A stretch of 64,000 bases of DNA from Nymphaea colorata (GCF_008831285.2 NC_045143.1:6767503-6831502), one strand, 5' to 3'. Shown: positions 1-13,015, counted from the first letter of the stretch. Notes: generated by a model not told the origin, from the letters alone. Made by a program: numbers and translations.

Positions 1-169
1 TGCGTGAGAAAATGAAAGGACCCGGTTGTTGCCGGACTGAATGTCAGCATTAACTATGAGAAGGAATATTATGTACCTTCAACTTGTCTTCAAACCAGAG
101 AGCATTGCTACCCAACTAATGAGTGAAAATGGCATCACGTTCACAAAATTTTCACAAATAACAAAGTGC

Positions 170-173
<4 letters not shown>

Positions 174-241
<68 letters not shown>
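174..241. repeat. (AT)n microsatellite
   Basis: About 68 bp of uninterrupted AT dinucleotide. It creates long Ile/Tyr reading frames on both strands that are not genes. Confidence 0.98.
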
Positions 242-244
<3 letters not shown>

Positions 245-325
245 GGTGGCATGCACTGAAACCAATTATATGGGCAAAATATATGTCATAGCAAAAGTGA
301 ATTATGAGTAATGCGTACTCTGAAA

Positions 326-560
326 AGTATTCATGCCCCTGTCTAGAAGAGGAAATTAAGGACAATACTTGCTCGATGCTATTAATGGATTTATGTGAAA
401 TATTAATACATAATCAGGTAGTCTTCTTGCACAGTCCCAGTTTGAAGAACTAGTCAAGCAATACAAGAAATGTGGGCCAAGCATTGGCCTTAACTGGCCA
501 GCTGGAGGAGCCATGGAGGCACTTAATTTCCATGTCACAACATTAACATGTTCCCACCTT
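326..560. repeat. Unit-boundary repeat, copy 1
   Basis: Similar to 18,730-18,990 and 49,656-49,920 (shared AAGTATTCATGCCCCT, then a GCATT[TG]GCCTTAA block). Positions 1-100 also match 17,645-17,745 and 35,265-35,345. The window therefore opens inside the boundary segment that separates the RLK units. Confidence 0.7.
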
Positions 561-991
561 TTAACATGGGAACATTTTGGAAATTTTTGAAGCTGAAAAC
601 TTCTCAGGTTTCACTTCTGCACTTGCATGGGACAAGTCTTCCACTTACTATTACGTGTTTTTTAGGCTATTTTTAATTCATATGACATTTTTTCTTATTA
701 ACGGCGATATGAGTGGGGGTTATTGACCGGCATTAGAGGAAAGCGGATTTCACGTGTCCTTATTCACATTAATTTGCATTTCACCTGCCAAGATTATCAT
801 AGCCCAACTCTTGAAGAAGGAAGTAAATAAGACGGGCAGTACACAACTTGTTTGTATGAATGAAAATGAATGGAAAAGAAAGAAAAATTAATGGTGGAGG
901 TGGGGGTGTTCTGATAAAGGAAAAACGAGAAAGAAAATGAAAGGATCATGGGAAGAAAAAGGGGATGGGAAGAGAAACGAAAGGAGTTTTA

Positions 992-1026
<35 letters not shown>

Positions 1027-4000
1027 AGCTGAGGGTAATCCCATGAACCGAGTGAAGGTCAAAGTCTTCCCCACATTTATTTGGGTTTAAGGTTGCTTTT
1101 GGTGTCTCTAGGTGATGTTTGCACTATATTTCAACTTGTATATCTATTCTCTCCCTCTTCTCTTTTGATGCCATGGTAGTTTTAAATGGAGTAACTACCA
1201 GTTTCTATCTTGTACATTACATCAACCCCCTTAAGAATAGTCTGACTTTATATAAAGCTAAATCAAATATGAGAAATAGAAAAGAGAGTGGAATAGAGAG
1301 AGAAACACAAATAGAGAAGGATAAATAAAGACAAAAAAGAAAAAAGAAAAATAGAGTTAGAGAAAGGAAAAATGGGAGAAATAAAGTAAGCGAAATAGAG
1401 AGGGAGGTAGAAGAAAAAGTGTGATGGACAAAGAGAGAGAAAAACAGAAATAAAGAAGAGAAATCTAAGTGCCTTGTGTGATGAGGTATCTAAGTGCACT
1501 TTGCCTTAGTCAGCGTTTGGGTTTGTTTAGTTACTAGTTAGCTTTTTATATTCTCCGTCCCCTCCCCCCTCTCATGTCTCTTATTTTATTTTTTTATTTT
1601 TTATTTAGTCGCCTCTTGCTTTCTTTAGTTTTTTGCTAACATTTGGTGTTCTTTGTAACTACGCGTCACTCACTTTTGTCAAATGAATTTTCATTTTGTC
1701 GACTTTTTCTCTCTCTCTCTTTCAGTTGCTTGTGTTGGTTACATGGTCCAATCAGACATTCACCTTGCATTTAGCATTGGATGTGGATCGCCTTCAGCCA
1801 TTGTTTAATCTCCCGCCCTCTTACCTCCTCTCCTACTACTTTCCTTTTGTTGTTTTCTTTTCTTTGCTTTCTTTCCCTTTGGGCATCATCTTCTGCCGTG
1901 TTTGAACTTTTGAATGGAGGAGCAAATGGTTTTTTTTTGTCAGAAATCAAAATTTATGCCAACATTTATCGGGATATCAGATGATTTCGAATAATTAAAA
2001 ATTAAAAACCTATCGCCACTCCTCACAAGAGTATTAGCAACAGTTTATGTTGTACCAATGGTTCAGATGCTTCTATAGTAGTGCAAAGGATGGTTGGCAA
2101 ACTCTGACTCGGGAACCGGGATTGTCTTTTTACTGGGTTACAAGTTAGGACCTAAGCGACCTACACCAAGATTCGGATGAGTCGGTCAAGAATCGGCTGA
2201 CTCGGCCGAGTCAGGTACAATATGAGTTTTGGCGATGTTTCTGCTTTAAAGCCGCAAATGTTTCCTGTTTCTGTGGGATCAGTCTATTATTGACACAACA
2301 TGTGTGGATGGGACTTCCCAGTAATGCAAATTTTTTTTTTTTCGTTCCACCTTGAACTTCAAGGTACGAGATATATCATGGGTCCTATAGAGATTCTGGA
2401 TTGCAGGGAGGAGGGAGGACCTGCAGTTGTGGGGATGCTGCTCTTCACCACCTGGCGTGCAATATGGATTACTAGCAACGATATCATATACTTGGGAATG
2501 CAACCCTTGATGTTCACAATCTCTGCTTTGGCATTTACTTTTGATGTGTCCATTTTTCACCATGGAGGATAATCGGCGGCTTTGTTTTCATGTTTCAATC
2601 GTGGTATTTTGATTCCTGATTTTGAGCTAAACCAGGATGATGGTTCTTTTTTATGGCCCATATTTTGCTCCAACTTGCTGCTGGGTTTTGCAATGTTGAA
2701 GAATTAACTCTCTCTCTCCCGTCTCTGTCTGTGCGTGGCTCTGAAAGGCAAGTTTTATAAATGGTGGCCATCTTCTGAAGGGGGAATTATGTGGATTGGG
2801 TGTAGTTTTCTCTTGTGCATCTCGTGCCTTTTCTGGTTTGGTTGGTTCAAAGTTCAAACAACGGATGGCGTCCTTCGGCAAGCCACATACGACGCAAGAG
2901 CAGAGGAACATTTTTGTAACTTTTTACAAGCAAATGTTCTTTCTTATCTTTTTTCTTTTGCCGATTTTCATTTTTGTTTTTACAAACGGGTATCTTCATC
3001 ATTAATCATACTGACGCAAGTATTGCGCATAAAGCCAAATTCGTTGTTTCCCACCTTCCTCCTTCCCTGACGCAAGACGGATTAAGAAATTAACATAATT
3101 TAGCTACTATAACTGTCGGTTATTGACAAAATATAGAGGAAATTCCTGCTGTATTCTGGCACATTCTTGTGGCTACTGTTGCAGTAAACCAGTTTATCTA
3201 AAGTTGCAGTTTTGTGACTTGAAATATGTTCCTCATAGAGAATCTTCACCTCAAATTTGTGCTCTACCACTGTTAGTAGAAGTTAACTCTCAGTGGAAGC
3301 TGCTTAATTGGCATAGGCCGTGGCCCCATCCTAACTAAGTAAAAAAAAAAATTACATTAAAAATTTTGAAAACTTTTAAATTTTTAATATATCTTTTGTA
3401 TTTTGATTTAGTTTGGCCCTACTCGAATAAATTAGTTGGAACGTTGGCCTGGTCGAACGACCGTTTGGCTCCGCCCCTGCATACCTGATTCCAAACAATT
3501 TCATAATTCTAAGTTTGTGGAAACAATTACAGACCCTGAATTCCTGTAGCTAGATTCAAATGTGTAACCTATATGAAACGTTTTTCTGCTCAAAATTCAT
3601 GCAATTTATTTGCCTACACCAATGTTCAAGGGCATATCTACAAACTGTCTTCTTTAGCTAGTGGCTAGTTATAAATCATTTTTGTTGCCACAAATAGATG
3701 CCACCTGTTTTATATCCAATGCTCAGCCACACTCGGCATTTCCGAATGCACCACACAAGTAACTTGTACATGAGCTTCCAAATTTTACCTTAGGCTTTAA
3801 ACCCGAGTTTCTGTTTCATCCACCATAATAGACCCTGTTTTCAACCATTGAAGCAAGGAAACTTAGTAACAAATTTTGACAGAATCAGATTCCAAAATGG
3901 AAGGTCCAACCTTACGACTGAAAAGCAGGTGAATCTCGTCTCTCCCTCAGCTTCATTTCCGAGAACACACCTTGAAACCATTTGGAATCCTAGGTTTTTA

Positions 4001-5311
4001 AGTCTTGCATCTGATAGGGTCTTTCCTCCACAATACAGAATTCATGTAACCCCATGGATAACCATTGAACACCCAAAATTCTGTTCCTCCACTTTTAAAT
4101 AACTCCTTTGCACCTTATTCACTCCCAAATAGAACTTCTTGACAATGGCATGAAAGGAAAATTATTCCATATGATACTGTTCTCTTGATCATTCGTGAAG
4201 ACTAGTGTTATAGACTATAGTCGAATACAAAGCAGAAAATTTAAAGCTAAGGGGTCAGCATTGGTAAGTATCTGGTTGACAAGCAGTTGTCCATTTGCCT
4301 CACCACAAAAGAAGCAGGTCAGCAGGAACAGGGGAAGCTAATACTGGAGAATGAGTCTTATGGTCACACCAAATCTGATTCCTTTTCCATCTTTCATCTA
4401 CCAAGATGTCAAGTCCCTTATACATTTCCTAGATGCAAAAGCGCAAAGCAGCCAGCAGAACAATACCCGAAATAGATGGAAGACGAGAGACTTGGGCTAT
4501 TTTAAACATTTCTCTCTTACATAGTGAGACCATAGCTTGTGCAAAACAATCTAGAGGTCAAAAAACCGAGGCTAGCCCTGTTCACGCACTTGAGACTTCT
4601 CGAGCCAACACCAAGCTCGCCCTTAGGAAGACATAATTTAGTCAACTTGATCAAATGCATCATCTTTGCTTCTCTTCCGCCTCCCATAAGAAGCATTACT
4701 TCCTCACTTTCTAGAAAAGGGGAATAATATTGATACATAATTCTACATTCCATCCAACCAACCAAACATGTGGAGTCCTCATAGGCTTCAAACTTCTTAC
4801 ATTTCTTATCCACCAGCTTGCTTTGTTCTTATTCTGGCGCTCTTCAATCCATGCTTGAGATGGAAAATGTGAAAAGTAGGTCTAAGGCTCTCGACCAGAA
4901 GTAGTCAACATTTTTCATTCTTGGATAGACTTAGTCACTGCTAAGGTCTTTGCATGTTTGATTCATATTCTAGTAAACTCATCTGCATGGATGTGATCTT
5001 CATAAGCTAACATTATGTTCCATATGAAATTATATTCTTAAGTGCACAATTAAGATCTAATAAAGTTTAATAGTCAACAATCATATTTTCTTTAACTTAT
5101 AAAACTCATTCAGCATATCCAAAAAGTAGGATATTTATGGTGCTCATAAATTTAGACCTGAACAATTTTACATGACTAGATTTTTGAAAATATGTAAAAG
5201 TATGTTGAAGGACTAACCGGCAAACATTGTGAATTCAAGTAAAAATTACATTGAAGAACATGAGTTGCTCAGCTTATTATGAGATGTTCATAATCTTAGG
5301 CATGGATACGC

Positions 5312-5346
<35 letters not shown>

Positions 5347-5880
5347 GTCGCACACACATAGATGCATGAAATCTTGGCTTTTTACAGTAGAAAGAACTCA
5401 AAATGAGTCTAGGATTCGTTTTACTCAATGCTCAACTAGCATGTGCAGAGCCCCTGATTCTTCCTCCTTTTTGGCCCATATGCATCGTTGGATTTGCATG
5501 GACTTAATTTGGTAGGGGAGCTTTTGGATCCGTTTGGTTAAGTTAGTCAATGACACCACCGCTTCATCTATCTCATCCCGAATAAGACGGTCAATTCCTC
5601 AAGCTGCCATCAACTTGAAACGAAAGATTCAGTCATTCAACAGGAACGGTAGGCCCTTTGAATCGTCAAACAAAAGTCTACTGGAATCCCAAATTGATAT
5701 TAACAAATTACACCCGCATTTTTTCATGAAAATCAATAAAGGAACACACAAGATTGTTTGAAGAGCATAGTTTTGCCAACCAGTGATTTAACATACATGA
5801 GATGGCCTTCTTCAATGAGGTAGAAACCTCGGCAGTTTGAAATATGATGAAACTAAGATGCAGAATGGGGAATTGATGGC
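560..5880. other. Intergenic region 3' of gene A
   Basis: No convincing gene. It holds a 30-base T run (994-1023), a purine-rich stretch (about 1260-1460), and at 3,440-3,482 the eroded end of a hAT-type element (GCTCCGCCCCTG). Parts near 815-990 and 3,500-3,900 match 36,690-36,900 and 37,280-37,700, so about 1,090-3,480 looks like extra sequence in unit I or a loss in unit II. Positions 5,200-5,880 match the 3' flanks of B (25,640-26,230) and D (57,140-57,730). Confidence 0.6.
5322..5346. repeat. (CA)n microsatellite
   Basis: Run of CA dinucleotides in the 3' flank of gene A. Confidence 0.95.
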
Positions 5881-5900
5881 AGCAGAGAAAGAAGCATGAA

Positions 5901-8900
5901 CTATCTCGCCACCGGATTATGTGGGATTTCAACAAAAGAAGATTCGCTGGTCGTCATTTCAGATACGGAAGCCATGTCCACCCAAGAAGTTTCCATCCTT
6001 AAGGCTGCCTTCAGCGTGCTTACAATTTCGGGCATATCTGGTCTTCCAGCTGGATCTTGTATGGCAGTCTTTGCAATCGCTGCTACTTCCCAGACAGATT
6101 GGGTGTTACACCGGCCCTTCAATAATGGATCAAGTAGACTCTCTATATCCCCTCTCATGAGAATAGGCATGACCCATCTAGTGAGATTGCATTTTTCTTT
6201 CGTTTCAGTGATCACAATGGCAGGCTTCCCTGTTATGAGTTCGAAAAGGACTACTCCGAAACTGTACACATCACTCTTTTTAGTGAGAGTCTGTGTATAG
6301 AGATACCTGCCCATAGACAAAAGTTGGTTCAAAGACTAACTTCATCCGGTCAATGATATATTTGTGAAGGTACAATTTCAAGGATAAATATAATGAAAAA
6401 CAATAACTAAAGGAAATGACATACTCAGGATCAATGTATCCCATTGTGCCAGCAACTTTGGTTTGATAAGCTGTATGCTCTGTTCCATCTACAGCTCCAG
6501 CTTTGGACAACCCAAAATCTGCTAATTTGGCTTGCAGATTTTCATCCAATAGAATATTTGCGGGTTTGATATCTCTGTGAATGATTGCTGGACTGCATCC
6601 TGTATGCAGATATTCTAAACCTGCAGTTCACCAGTGGGTTTACCTTATTAAGTTATAGTAACAGTAATCAAGGCCGGGAAAGGCTGACGGAGCGCTATAA
6701 ACGGACCTGTTGCAGCGTCGAGTGCTATCTGCAGTCGCTTTCTCCATGTCAACTCTTTCTTCCTATCTGTTTGTACAAAGCGACAACATTCACTTAAAAT
6801 TATGAAGTTGGATATACAATTCCTTTCAAATGTAAATCATAAAATTGACGACGATTTCCAAAATATGCATAAGCATTAAGCCACATTAACGCATTGCGCC
6901 GATACAATTGAATGCCTTTCAAGGAAAGAATTGAAAATGGCATTTTAACTAATTTGGTCAGACCACTTACTGTCTTTTGACTGCCTGGAATACATACCTT
7001 TTAATACCTGAGAGAGACTTCCACTCGCCATGTACTCGGACACGAGTATTATTTCATCTTGTTCTTCGCATAAGCCAACTAACGAAACCAAGTTCTTATG
7101 ATGGATTCTCATCAAAATCTTTATCTGCAATAGGCCAGGGGAGGGAAATTACATAACATGTAAATTATAAAATTACTTATCTGCTCTTGGCAACTAAATC
7201 TCCCCTTTTCTGGCATGAAGAGAGTTCCATTCTTCTACTTAATTGTGCAAAGGTAATGGTCCAAACCAATTAACATACAATGATACAAGTATGCACTGTG
7301 ATTGTAAAAAGCAAGTAACGAATTTTATGTGCACACAAAGTTGCAGTTAAGTACCTCTGCGAGGAGGTTGCCAATAAGTGAGCCCGATTCTTTCAGTTTC
7401 TTGACAGCAACCTTAAGACCTTCTGGTAGCTGGCCATAATAGACGGTGGAAGACCCTCCTTCGCCGATGACCTGACTGAAGTTTCTGGTAATGCTCAGGA
7501 TCTCGTTGTAGGTAAAGTAACGTGTAGCCGTAGCCACCAGTGCCATTCTGTCGGTTGGTCTAGGACTTGACCCTTCACTAGCTGCATGGCGTCCTGATTC
7601 TTTAGCTGCAGAAGTTGTTCTTTCCACGGCGGTTCCGTTGCCTGTTTTTGCCGGCACTTCTACAACTTCCATTGAGTAAGCCATCGCCATTCCTTTAACA
7701 GGGAGAAAGGCATGACCGTCCTTTGGGCTTCTCATTGGTGTTTCTTGCTCGACGTGTCCACCTTCATCGAGCATGAGAGACAGATAGTGAATCCAACTGG
7801 TCGTTGACCATGGCCATTTACATCATGTCATTGTCAGTTTTTTGGTTATATTTAAAAATAACTTAATATGTTCTACAATTTTGGTTAAACTGCAGTGGCC
7901 TGTTTCGTGAAGAAACTGTGTCCTTGCTTGCATATAGATCTTGATTGGAGTCAAACTCAAAAGCCAGGCTGTATGTTTAACCCCTTCAACAAGGGAAGCT
8001 TCAATGTAATTCGGTGAAGCTATGGAAGAACAGTTTTACTTTTGTTTATGGGCGTTTATGGGCGAGTGAGGGGTTAACAATCATTTAAAAGGAAAAGAGG
8101 TTTGAAAACCCCTTCATTTCCTCTTACTCCTGTTGGTCATGAACTGTATGAAACCTAGATGTATACATGTCAACTAGGGTGTAGCAATGCCATTGTTTAT
8201 AGTTTAGAGAATAGCACTGGGAAAATCTAATCAGTGACATGCCTTCTATGCGACCATCTACTGACATGCTATGCTAAGTTTTGTTGTGTTCACTGTTTTC
8301 TCTTACTTTCGAACCTCGTGACCTACCACCGGTTGTTTTCCTCAAATGAATGTGCAACAAAAATGTTTTCCCAATCATGGATCATGAGATTTTCTAGAGG
8401 CCAATATTAAAAATATCGGGAGTTGAAGACCCTGGATCAATTCGACGCATGGTGTTTTTTTTCTTATGGTACTGGCCTGCGGCTGCTTATTGACTATCAA
8501 TAGAAAAAGAAAAAATAAAAGGCTTAGGCTGTGTTTTATTGCCTAAAAAGCTTTTTCAAGAAGATGGCTTAATTTTGGAATTCTTTTTCAAGAACTGCGG
8601 ACGATCTCAGATATTTGATGTGAACAATCAAGAAAAACCATAATTATCTGCACAATTAGCACGACCTTAATGAAAAAAAGAAAAAGGAAAGCACACCAAA
8701 GAAAGTCCAAGGCTAGAGGAGAACAATATGGCAATGCAGAGAAGATGCATATGGCTTCTTAACCACAGAGGCCCCTGATGATGAAGAATCTCGTTGAAAT
8801 AATTAATTAAATAGTAAAAACCCGCTTAATTAATTACCTGGTTGTTCAACGTCTCCTTTTGTTGGCTTCTTCTTGTACTTCCACACGACGGCAACTGCGA

Positions 8901-11792
8901 TTAATCCAATCACAGCGATGGCACCCACGACGGACCCTACTATGATGCGGACCGGCGTTCCTCCGCCGTCCCCTTTGTCCCCTTCAAATGGGACAGGAAA
9001 AGATTGTCAGATACATAAAGAGATATTACAATCTGGTTGTAGCAACTAAGCTACAATTGCTGATGGTCGAGAAGAAGACTGTACAAGCTGGTTGTTCTGC
9101 AGCTAGGCTCGAGTCTTCTAAGCTTGGCCTGAACGAAGTCCAGGTTGGTCGAGGCAGACCTCCAAGCACTATAGAAAACCTCTATTTATAAAAGAAAAAA
9201 AAATTGTTTTAGAAAAGGAAAAAATAGAGTTTGAAAATATTATCTTCGACCGCTGAAATTGTTGAAATGGTGAAATAGGCTGCACCGGCACATATAGGCC
9301 TATAAAATAATTTAATTCGGACGTTCGGATCATGTACAGGTGGTAGTGGCGGGGGAGGAGGCGGATCATGTACAGTTAGTGGTGGCGTGGGAGGAGACCA
9401 ACCATTTGGCGGGGGAGGAGACCATACATCTGGTGGCGACGATGCATCTGGTGGTGGGGGAGGAGACGATACATCTGGAGGCGTCGATGCATCTGGTGGC
9501 GGGGGAGGAGGCGATACATCTGGTGGCGGGGGAGGAGACGATACATCTGGTGGCGACGGTACATCTGGTGGCGACGATACATCTGGTGGCCGGGGAGGAG
9601 ACCAAAGATATGGTGCCGAAGAAGGCGCTTCCAACTCCCGTCTATTTTGAGGTTGAAATGGGAATGCCTGTGGAACAGGCGGAGAAGATACCGCCTGGAG
9701 GTAAAGTTGAGCAGGTGGTAATGCAACTGAACCTGCCAATAACAACAAACCGGCTGTGGTAGAAGATGGTTCATTTGGCGCCGAAGAAGGCCCATGCAAC
9801 TCTCTTCGTTTTTGAGGTTGAATTGGGAATGCTGGTGGAGCAGGCGGAGAAGATACCGCCTGGAGGTAACGTTGAGCAGGTGGTATTGCAATTGAACCTG
9901 CCAATAATGACAAACCGCCTGTTTGCATCAAATGGACTAATTGCACCAAAATAATGGCAAAGAACCAAATGACCAAAATACTGATCACGAGTCATTTAGA
10001 TTATGGCAGCTACGACGAAGTCAAGATAATCCTTGTGGTTTAGGTTAGGGGCCAAGTGGTCCGAAAAACTCTAGCCCTGAACGTCCTTTTTCCCGGTCGA
10101 TGCTTATGGAAAATTACTTGCCATGCGGTTTTATTGATGTCTACCAAAAATGGGTATGCACAATGAGTCGTGAAACAACTCAGACCTGACTTGAAGGCCA
10201 AAATGTGGGCATTAGATATGATATAGATTCAAAGCCCAATAATTTATGAGAGAAAAAACGATAAAAGTCTAGTTGTCCAAAATAATTCTTAATAATAAAC
10301 TTGACAAAGCTTACTTAATAAAAACTTAATCACCAAACCAACAAAGTACACAAAAGATGATGTAAATGCACCAAGTACACTTAAATAATATACTTGCATT
10401 ATTGGTCAGGATGAAACTTGCAAAAGTAAAATACAAGAATTCACCTCAATGAGTTCATATAGTGAGCTATCACCCAAGTACTCAATGTCCTTGCACTTGA
10501 GCACGCTCTTGACATTCTTACACTCCAACTCACGAAGTAAGCACACAAACTCACCGAACTCTTGCTCAAGATACTCATAACTCTCTCGTTGCTAGACACA
10601 AAGGGCAGCACTTCTATTTATAGGGATTCAAAAGCTTGGTGGTGAAGGTTCCACCACATTCTAATTTTATTTTTTATTTTAGTCTTTTTAAGCACCGACA
10701 TACAAAGAAAGGCTCAAAGCCTCTTGAGTTTTCATGACCCTTTCAAGAGAGTTAGTAATGACTCTTTACACTGAGCTTGACTCTAGCTTAACTCGATTAT
10801 TAGCTTGAGCTGAAACTCTAGTTATAAACTACATGAGCTCGACTTGGCTCATGTCTTCCCAGTTTGTTGATCCTTTTGGGTATGTCGGTAATTTTTGAGG
10901 AATTGTAATATATTTTTCAGTTTCTTTGGTTTCTCGACTTGAACTCACCCTTGTAAGCTTGCTCCAGCTTAACTCGTTTATTAGCTTGAGCTGAAACTCT
11001 AGTTATAAATTACATGAGCTCAACTTGGCTCATGCCTTCCCAGTTTGTCGATCCTTTTGGGTATATCTTCAATTTTTGAAGAATTGTAACATATTTTTTA
11101 GTTTCTTTGGTTTTTTTAAAAGAAAAAAAGAAAAGAAAAGAGTAAAGCTGCACTAGCATAAATGAGTTGAGCTCGAGACTGAACTCTATTTACGAGCTCA
11201 AGCCAAGCAATATGTGCCTCAATTCCTAACCAAAAACATGTTCAAACTGACCATATCTTTCTAAGATAGGTCCCGCCAATGTTCCTGCTTTGCTTTTCAT
11301 TTTTTATGGACACTTGACACTTTTTCCCCGACTTTCGTATTTTTCTTCTGTCCTTTTATGTGCGTTTACTACTATCAAAACGGTTGCATTATTATCAGGG
11401 GACAGAACCAAAGAAATTTATTTTAGAGGGAAATTGTTTTTTTTTTTTCATAGGAAATCAAAGATACCCAATAAACATTTTTTTTAATTTACAACGTTAA
11501 ATTTAAATAGCAGTTTTGAACCTAGGACGATTTTATATTTTGAATTCAATTTAAAACCCCATTTTTTGAAAAAAAAAAATCAATGTGACAACTATTCAGA
11601 ATCACTCCTAATCAAGGTCGCCCATCTAAAGTAGGTAGGTGGTTGAAAGTAAAATAAGGAAAAAAAATGTAAACTAATACTGAATAGGGAAAATACCTAC
11701 TATATTTTTCCTCTTGTTTTATCTTAATCTTCCCTCATGTTGGATCAAACAACCTTGATTAAATGGTTGGGTATATATAAATAAATAAATAA

Positions 11793-11877
<85 letters not shown>

Positions 11878-13015
11878 TGTGGAAGAGATAGGCTTTAATT
11901 TTCAAATCTACCACTATATAGGGAGACAGTGATAATTAATAAAAAAATGCATGTGCGGGTGACTCGCTTTTAATTGGAAATCGCTTCCCTCAAACTTAAC
12001 GCCCTAATTGATAATTGATTCCACAAACTCGTTGGCAGTTGCGAAAATGAATACCGCAAAGTTTTAAGGACCAACAAATTTGTAAGTAGCCTTTTAATGT
12101 GTGTGTGTGTGTGTGGAAGAGATAAACTTTAATATTCAAATCTTGCACCATATGCGGAGACAGTGATAATTAATAAAGAAATGCATGTGGGAATGACTCG
12201 CTGTTAATTGGAAATCGCTTCCCCCAATCTCAACCCCTAATTGATTCCACAAACTCTTCGGCAGTTGTGAAAATGAATCCGGCAAAGTTTTAAGGACCAA
12301 CAAATTTGTAAGTAGCCTTTTAATGCAGTTAAAAGTAATTTGGGTTAGCTAGGTATTTAGTTACTGTACACTCTCATAACATTATCATTGACATGCAAAG
12401 AGGAGAAGAACGTAAGGCCATCTTATTTGTAAGAGGCTTTCTCTACTAAAGACACGATGATACATAACAATCTTTTGGGTATGCCAACATTTTTCTTTGA
12501 CTAACTTTCTAACACTGAGAAGAAACATAATATAAATAATTTAGATATAATGAAGAAAGGCAACTATCTGATACAGTTAATCAAATATGCATCGATATCA
12601 TTGGCTCTAATTATAGAAGCCAGTCACTAATGAACATGAAAACAATTTATTGAAGTAGTCAGATCTTATCCAACCAACTTAAGTTGGCCGTAGCTCTGAT
12701 CTCATCAATGGAAGGTTAATTTTTCATTAACAGTTGCATAAACTTGATTGTAACACTAACTTCGCGTCTGAGCTGGAGAGCATTTCTCGTGAGGGATGGG
12801 AAGAAAATCAACTAAATGCACCCTACATTTCAGCTCTAGGACTGGATCTCACCAAATTGGCCATCAACCACAGACGTGAAGAGAGCCGCAACGATCAAGA
12901 ACGAGAAGAGGTTCTGCTTGCCATGGAAAACCATTGCGCTCCTTCTTCCTTGATAGGTCATTAGAATCTTCTTGAGGTCGCAAGCATAGAGATGAGGAGA
13001 GGAAAGAGAAGCCAT
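5901..13015 (-). CDS. Gene A: proline-rich ectodomain receptor-like Ser/Thr kinase (8 exons)
   Basis: Predicted plasma-membrane receptor kinase. Exons read on the minus strand: 13015-12853 (signal peptide, core [18 protein letters not shown]), 9897 to about 9286 (proline-rich, with two copies of a GSxAxPPAQ module and then [11 protein letters not shown]-type repeats), 8981-8838 (TM, then stop-transfer WKYKKK), 7761-7355 (juxtamembrane, FTYNEIL, glycine loop [14 protein letters not shown] lysine), 7124-6998, 6766-6707, 6620-6425 ([17 protein letters not shown]) and 6306-5901 (SDVYSFGVV to the stop). Splice sites and phases agree at every junction except the donor of exon 2. There the GT used in B and D is GA, so the end of exon 2 is uncertain. 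A weak GT at 9285 would restore phase and give about 704 residues. Kinase residues look intact. By family knowledge it phosphorylates Ser/Thr on unknown partners; ligand unknown. Translation probably starts at the internal Met (12934), not at 13015. Confidence 0.8.
9286..9897 (-). repeat. Duplicated ectodomain module and proline-rich minisatellite in gene A exon 2
   Basis: Two direct copies of a module of about 165 bp (9897-9733 and 9732-9568) each begin with an acceptor-like TTATTGGCAG followed by codons for GSIAIPPAQ or GSVALPPAQ. They are followed by short repeats coding (P)nDVSS, (P)nDAS and WSPPPP between about 9610 and 9390. In A the boundary between copies stays in frame, so read-through or use of the inner acceptor both give an open ectodomain, with two or one modules. 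Confidence 0.75.
10777..11116. repeat. Direct duplication of about 178 bp in intron 1 of gene A
   Basis: Two copies start near 10,777 and 10,955 (shared TTAGCTTGAGCTGAAACTCT and CTTCCCAGTTTGT). Intron 1 of C has one shortened copy (about 44,190-44,290), so the doubling is specific to A or was lost in C. The GAGCTTGA/GAGCTCGA wording recurs near 17,900-18,200, 35,500-35,900 and 49,290-49,600, suggesting dispersed repeat material. Confidence 0.75.
11790..11877. repeat. Compound (AT)n(GT)n(GA)n microsatellite
   Basis: Uninterrupted AT, then GT, then GA dinucleotides in intron 1 of gene A. Confidence 0.95.
11877..12325. repeat. Direct duplication of about 234 bp in intron 1 of gene A
   Basis: Copies 11,877-12,099 and 12,111-12,325 share GGAAGAGATA at the start and TTTGTAAGTAGCCTTTTAAT at the end. 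Intron 1 of C has a single copy (45,122-45,333). Each copy abuts a GT run, which may have mediated the event. Confidence 0.85.

Noticed and set aside
41-365. Two ORFs with long Ile/Tyr runs on opposite strands
   Set aside because: They are products of the (AT)n microsatellite at 174-241, not genes.
1263-1499. Leu/Phe/Ser-rich minus-strand ORF
   Set aside because: Low-complexity purine-rich DNA read on the other strand.
5896-6300. Plus-strand ORF of 134 codons, repeated at 26,234 and 57,731
   Set aside because: Exact antisense of the last kinase exon; conservation reflects duplication of the real gene.
9387-9762. Plus-strand glycine-rich and His/Val-rich ORFs ([10 protein letters not shown]-type)
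   Set aside because: Shadow frames of the proline-rich repeat in exon 2 of gene A; no start context, splice sites or match in the other copies.
8850-9980. Gene A as a PERK or extensin
   Set aside because: Only the ectodomain is proline-rich, with no SPPPP-Tyr cross-link repeats; kinase motifs and intron positions fit malectin/LRR-I RLKs.
9898-12852. A missed malectin or LRR exon in intron 1 of A
   Set aside because: I looked for long conserved frames between exons 1 and 2 in all four copies and found none; in B and D the intron is only about 1.1 and 0.65 kb.
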